Assembly (NCBI GenBank): GCA_041396985.1
Contig: JAWKXO010000001.1
Location: forward strand, 496,001-560,000
Source: Emcibacteraceae bacterium
Lineage (GTDB): Bacteria; Pseudomonadota; Alphaproteobacteria; Sphingomonadales; Emcibacteraceae
DNA: 64,000 nucleotides
Reading direction: 5' to 3'
Part shown: positions 62,572 through 64,000 of the stretch, one piece after another
Numbering within the stretch: the stretch's first letter is position 1
Layout: each line of letters starts with the position of its first letter
The notes under the pieces: generated by a model
Seen by the model: the letters and a program-made list of their open reading frames with translations, nothing else
The model's database searches: none
What the model was told of the DNA's origin: nothing
Made by a program: the position numbers and the translations under genes

Positions 62572-64000
62572 GCTTTTTCTCCCCACCATTTTGCGGGTTT
62601 TTCTTTATAAGAAGCCGCGCTTTCCAGCACTCCGGCAACGTTAAGCAGCTGTTCTTCACCAAAGGCCTGACCGATCAGCTGTAACCCGAGCGGAAGTCCT
62701 TCCGCACTCAGCCCGGCGGGCACCGAAATACCGGGAAGTCCGGCAAGGGACGCCGGAACCGTGAACACATCATTTAAATACATTGAAATCGGGTCGGATA
62801 CCTTTTCCCCAAGGTTAAAAGCCGCACTCGGCGCGGTCGGGGTCAGGATCACATCACATTTTTCATAAGCCGCCTTGAAATCCCCGGCAATCAGGGTGCG
62901 GACTTTCTGCGCCTTTAAATAATAGGCATCATAATATCCGGCCGACAGCACATAGGTGCCAATCAGGATACGGCGCCTGACCTCATCCCCGAACCCTTCG
63001 GCCCGTGTTTTCTTATACATATCATCTAGGCTGTTGCCATCCACACGCAGACCATATTTAACCCCGTCATAACGGGCCAGATTTGATGAACATTCGGCCG
63101 GGGCCACAATATAATAAGTCGGCAGCGCATATTTCGTATGCGGCAGAATGATATCCACCACTTCAGCACCCGCTTCCTTAAGCCAGTTGATGCCCTGCAG
63201 CCATAATTTTTCAATTTCCGACGGCATGCCGTCAACGCGGTATTCCTTCGGCACGCCAACTTTTAACCCGCGAATATCACCGCTTAACGCCGCTTCATAA
63301 TTTGGCACCGGCACATTGATGGATGTTGAATCCTTCGGGTCGTACCCGGCCATACTTTCCATCATGATCGCCGCATCGCGCACGGTTTTGGTTAAGGGCC
63401 CTGCCTGATCAAGCGATGATGCGAACGCAATCATGCCCCAGCGGGAACAGCGGCCATAGGTCGGCTTAAGCCCGACAAGCCCGGTAAAGGACGCCGGCTG
63501 ACGGATCGAACCGCCGGTGTCGGTCCCTGTTGTGGCAATGGAAATATCAGCTGCCACTGCCGCGGCGGAACCACCGGATGAGCCACCGGGTACGGTGTCT
63601 TTATCCGACCCCGACGCCCGCCACGGGTTTTTCACCGGGCCGTAATAGCTGTTTTCATTGGAGGAGCCCATGGCGAACTCATCCATATTGGTTTTACCAA
63701 GCATCACCGCGCCGTCGGCCCAAAGGTTGGCGGTCACCGTGCTTTCATATTCCGGTTTGAAACCGTCCAGAATATGGCTGGCGGTCTGGCTGTGGACACC
63801 CTTGGTGCAGTATAGGTCTTTAATGCCGATCGGAATACCGGTCATGCCCTTGGCATTTCCGCCCCTGATCATGTCATCAGCCTTTGCCGCCATGTCCAGT
63901 GCCTGATCACCCGTCACCACGATATAGCTGTTCAGTTCTTTTGCGTCCTCAATCGCCGCTAGATGGGCTTTGGTGATTTCCACCGCACTGATTTCCCCTT
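62568..64000 (-). CDS. gatA: Asp-tRNA(Asn)/Glu-tRNA(Gln) amidotransferase subunit GatA (N-terminus cut by window end)
   Basis: About 477 residues visible; the frame is open to the edge (KGEISAVEITKAHLAAIE), so a short N-terminus lies outside. An internal GTG at 63983 is not the real start. Amidase-signature triad: Lys in GIPIGIKDLYCTKG, Ser in PGGSSGGSAAAVAA, and the nucleophile Ser in TGTDTGGSIRQPASF. Releases ammonia from glutamine for GatB. The region is visibly richer in G+C than the rest of the window. Confidence 0.96.
   Translation of the reverse strand, partial: GEISAVEITKAHLAAIEDAKELNSYIVVTGDQALDMAAKADDMIRGGNAKGMTGIPIGIKDLYCTKGVHSQTASHILDGFKPEYESTVTANLWADGAVMLGKTNMDEFAMGSSNENSYYGPVKNPWRASGSDKDTVPGGSSGGSAAAVAADISIATTGTDTGGSIRQPASFTGLVGLKPTYGRCSRWGMIAFASSLDQAGPLTKTVRDAAIMMESMAGYDPKDSTSINVPVPNYEAALSGDIRGLKVGVPKEYRVDGMPSEIEKLWLQGINWLKEAGAEVVDIILPHTKYALPTYYIVAPAECSSNLARYDGVKYGLRVDGNSLDDMYKKTRAEGFGDEVRRRILIGTYVLSAGYYDAYYLKAQKVRTLIAGDFKAAYEKCDVILTPTAPSAAFNLGEKVSDPISMYLNDVFTVPASLAGLPGISVPAGLSAEGLPLGLQLIGQAFGEEQLLNVAGVLESAASYKEKPAKWWGEKA

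Noticed and set aside
1..64000. CRISPR arrays, insertion sequences, integrases, prophage or restriction-defence genes
   Set aside because: No regularly spaced repeats, transposase, integrase or phage motifs were seen on either strand.

Overview
The window looks like a low-GC, flagellated, marine-type alphaproteobacterium. The signs are FlaF/FlbT/FliX-type flagellar regulators, a FlbY/FlgN-like protein, DUF6468 and MotE proteins, an alphaproteobacterial DksA with a single cysteine, CtrA-like TTAA-N7-TTAA boxes, and a DUF2336 protein. I cannot fix the genus; an Emcibacter/Kordiimonas/Sneathiella-like lineage is a guess.

Region 1 (1-10.3 kb) is the flagellar structural core. A minus-strand group runs fliL-fliM-DUF6468-motE and then, across a gap with a CtrA-like box, cheZ (cut by the window start). 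The plus strand carries flgF-flgG-flgA-flgH, ended by a strong bidirectional terminator facing dksA, then fliX, then flgI-flgJ(rod-binding part)-flgN/flbY-like. Near-consensus sigma-54 -24/-12 promoters precede flgF, flgI and the first flagellin, in keeping with the FliX/FlbD/sigma-54 cascade.

Region 2 (10.5-25 kb) is a flagellin and glycosylation island. Two short flagellins flank a pseudaminic-acid gene set (pseB, then pseF-pseG-pseH-pseI-methylase; pseC is absent here). FlaG, FlaF, FlbT and a TPR-glycosyltransferase resembling Caulobacter FlmG follow. The simplest reading is that pseudaminic acid is made here and put on the flagellins by the FlmG-like enzyme. An Hpt/response-regulator pair and an 859-residue membrane-anchored coiled-coil protein of TipN-like layout come next.

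Region 3 (24.8-32.5 kb) is mixed metabolism: a TRAP transporter, a DUF2336 protein, a small cytochrome c, MlaC, DUF4170, a MOFRL-type glycerate 2-kinase and BioY.

Region 4 (32.5-58 kb) is an accessory block centred on exported amino-acid or peptide chemistry. It holds three Tat-exported class V PLP enzymes, a Tat-exported Ntn-type asparaginase joined to a polar amino-acid ABC transporter, CutC, three paralogous secreted TPR proteins, a four-domain rhodanese, SSS and SLC13 permeases, a PLP dehydratase, a DmpA-like peptidase, a frameshifted sulfatase and a DUF1080 protein. A ten-gene minus-strand run (47.5 to 38.5 kb) looks like one operon and is the best candidate for an undescribed system. 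An EAL phosphodiesterase lies just upstream of it.

Region 5 (58-64 kb) returns to ordinary chromosome: FetB-like permease, small hypothetical proteins, an ATP-grasp protein, tRNA-Ser(GCT), a Sel1-like protein and gatB-gatA (gatA cut by the window end). Two genes (DUF6468 and the sulfatase) each carry an apparent one-base deletion, which may be real or a sequencing artefact.
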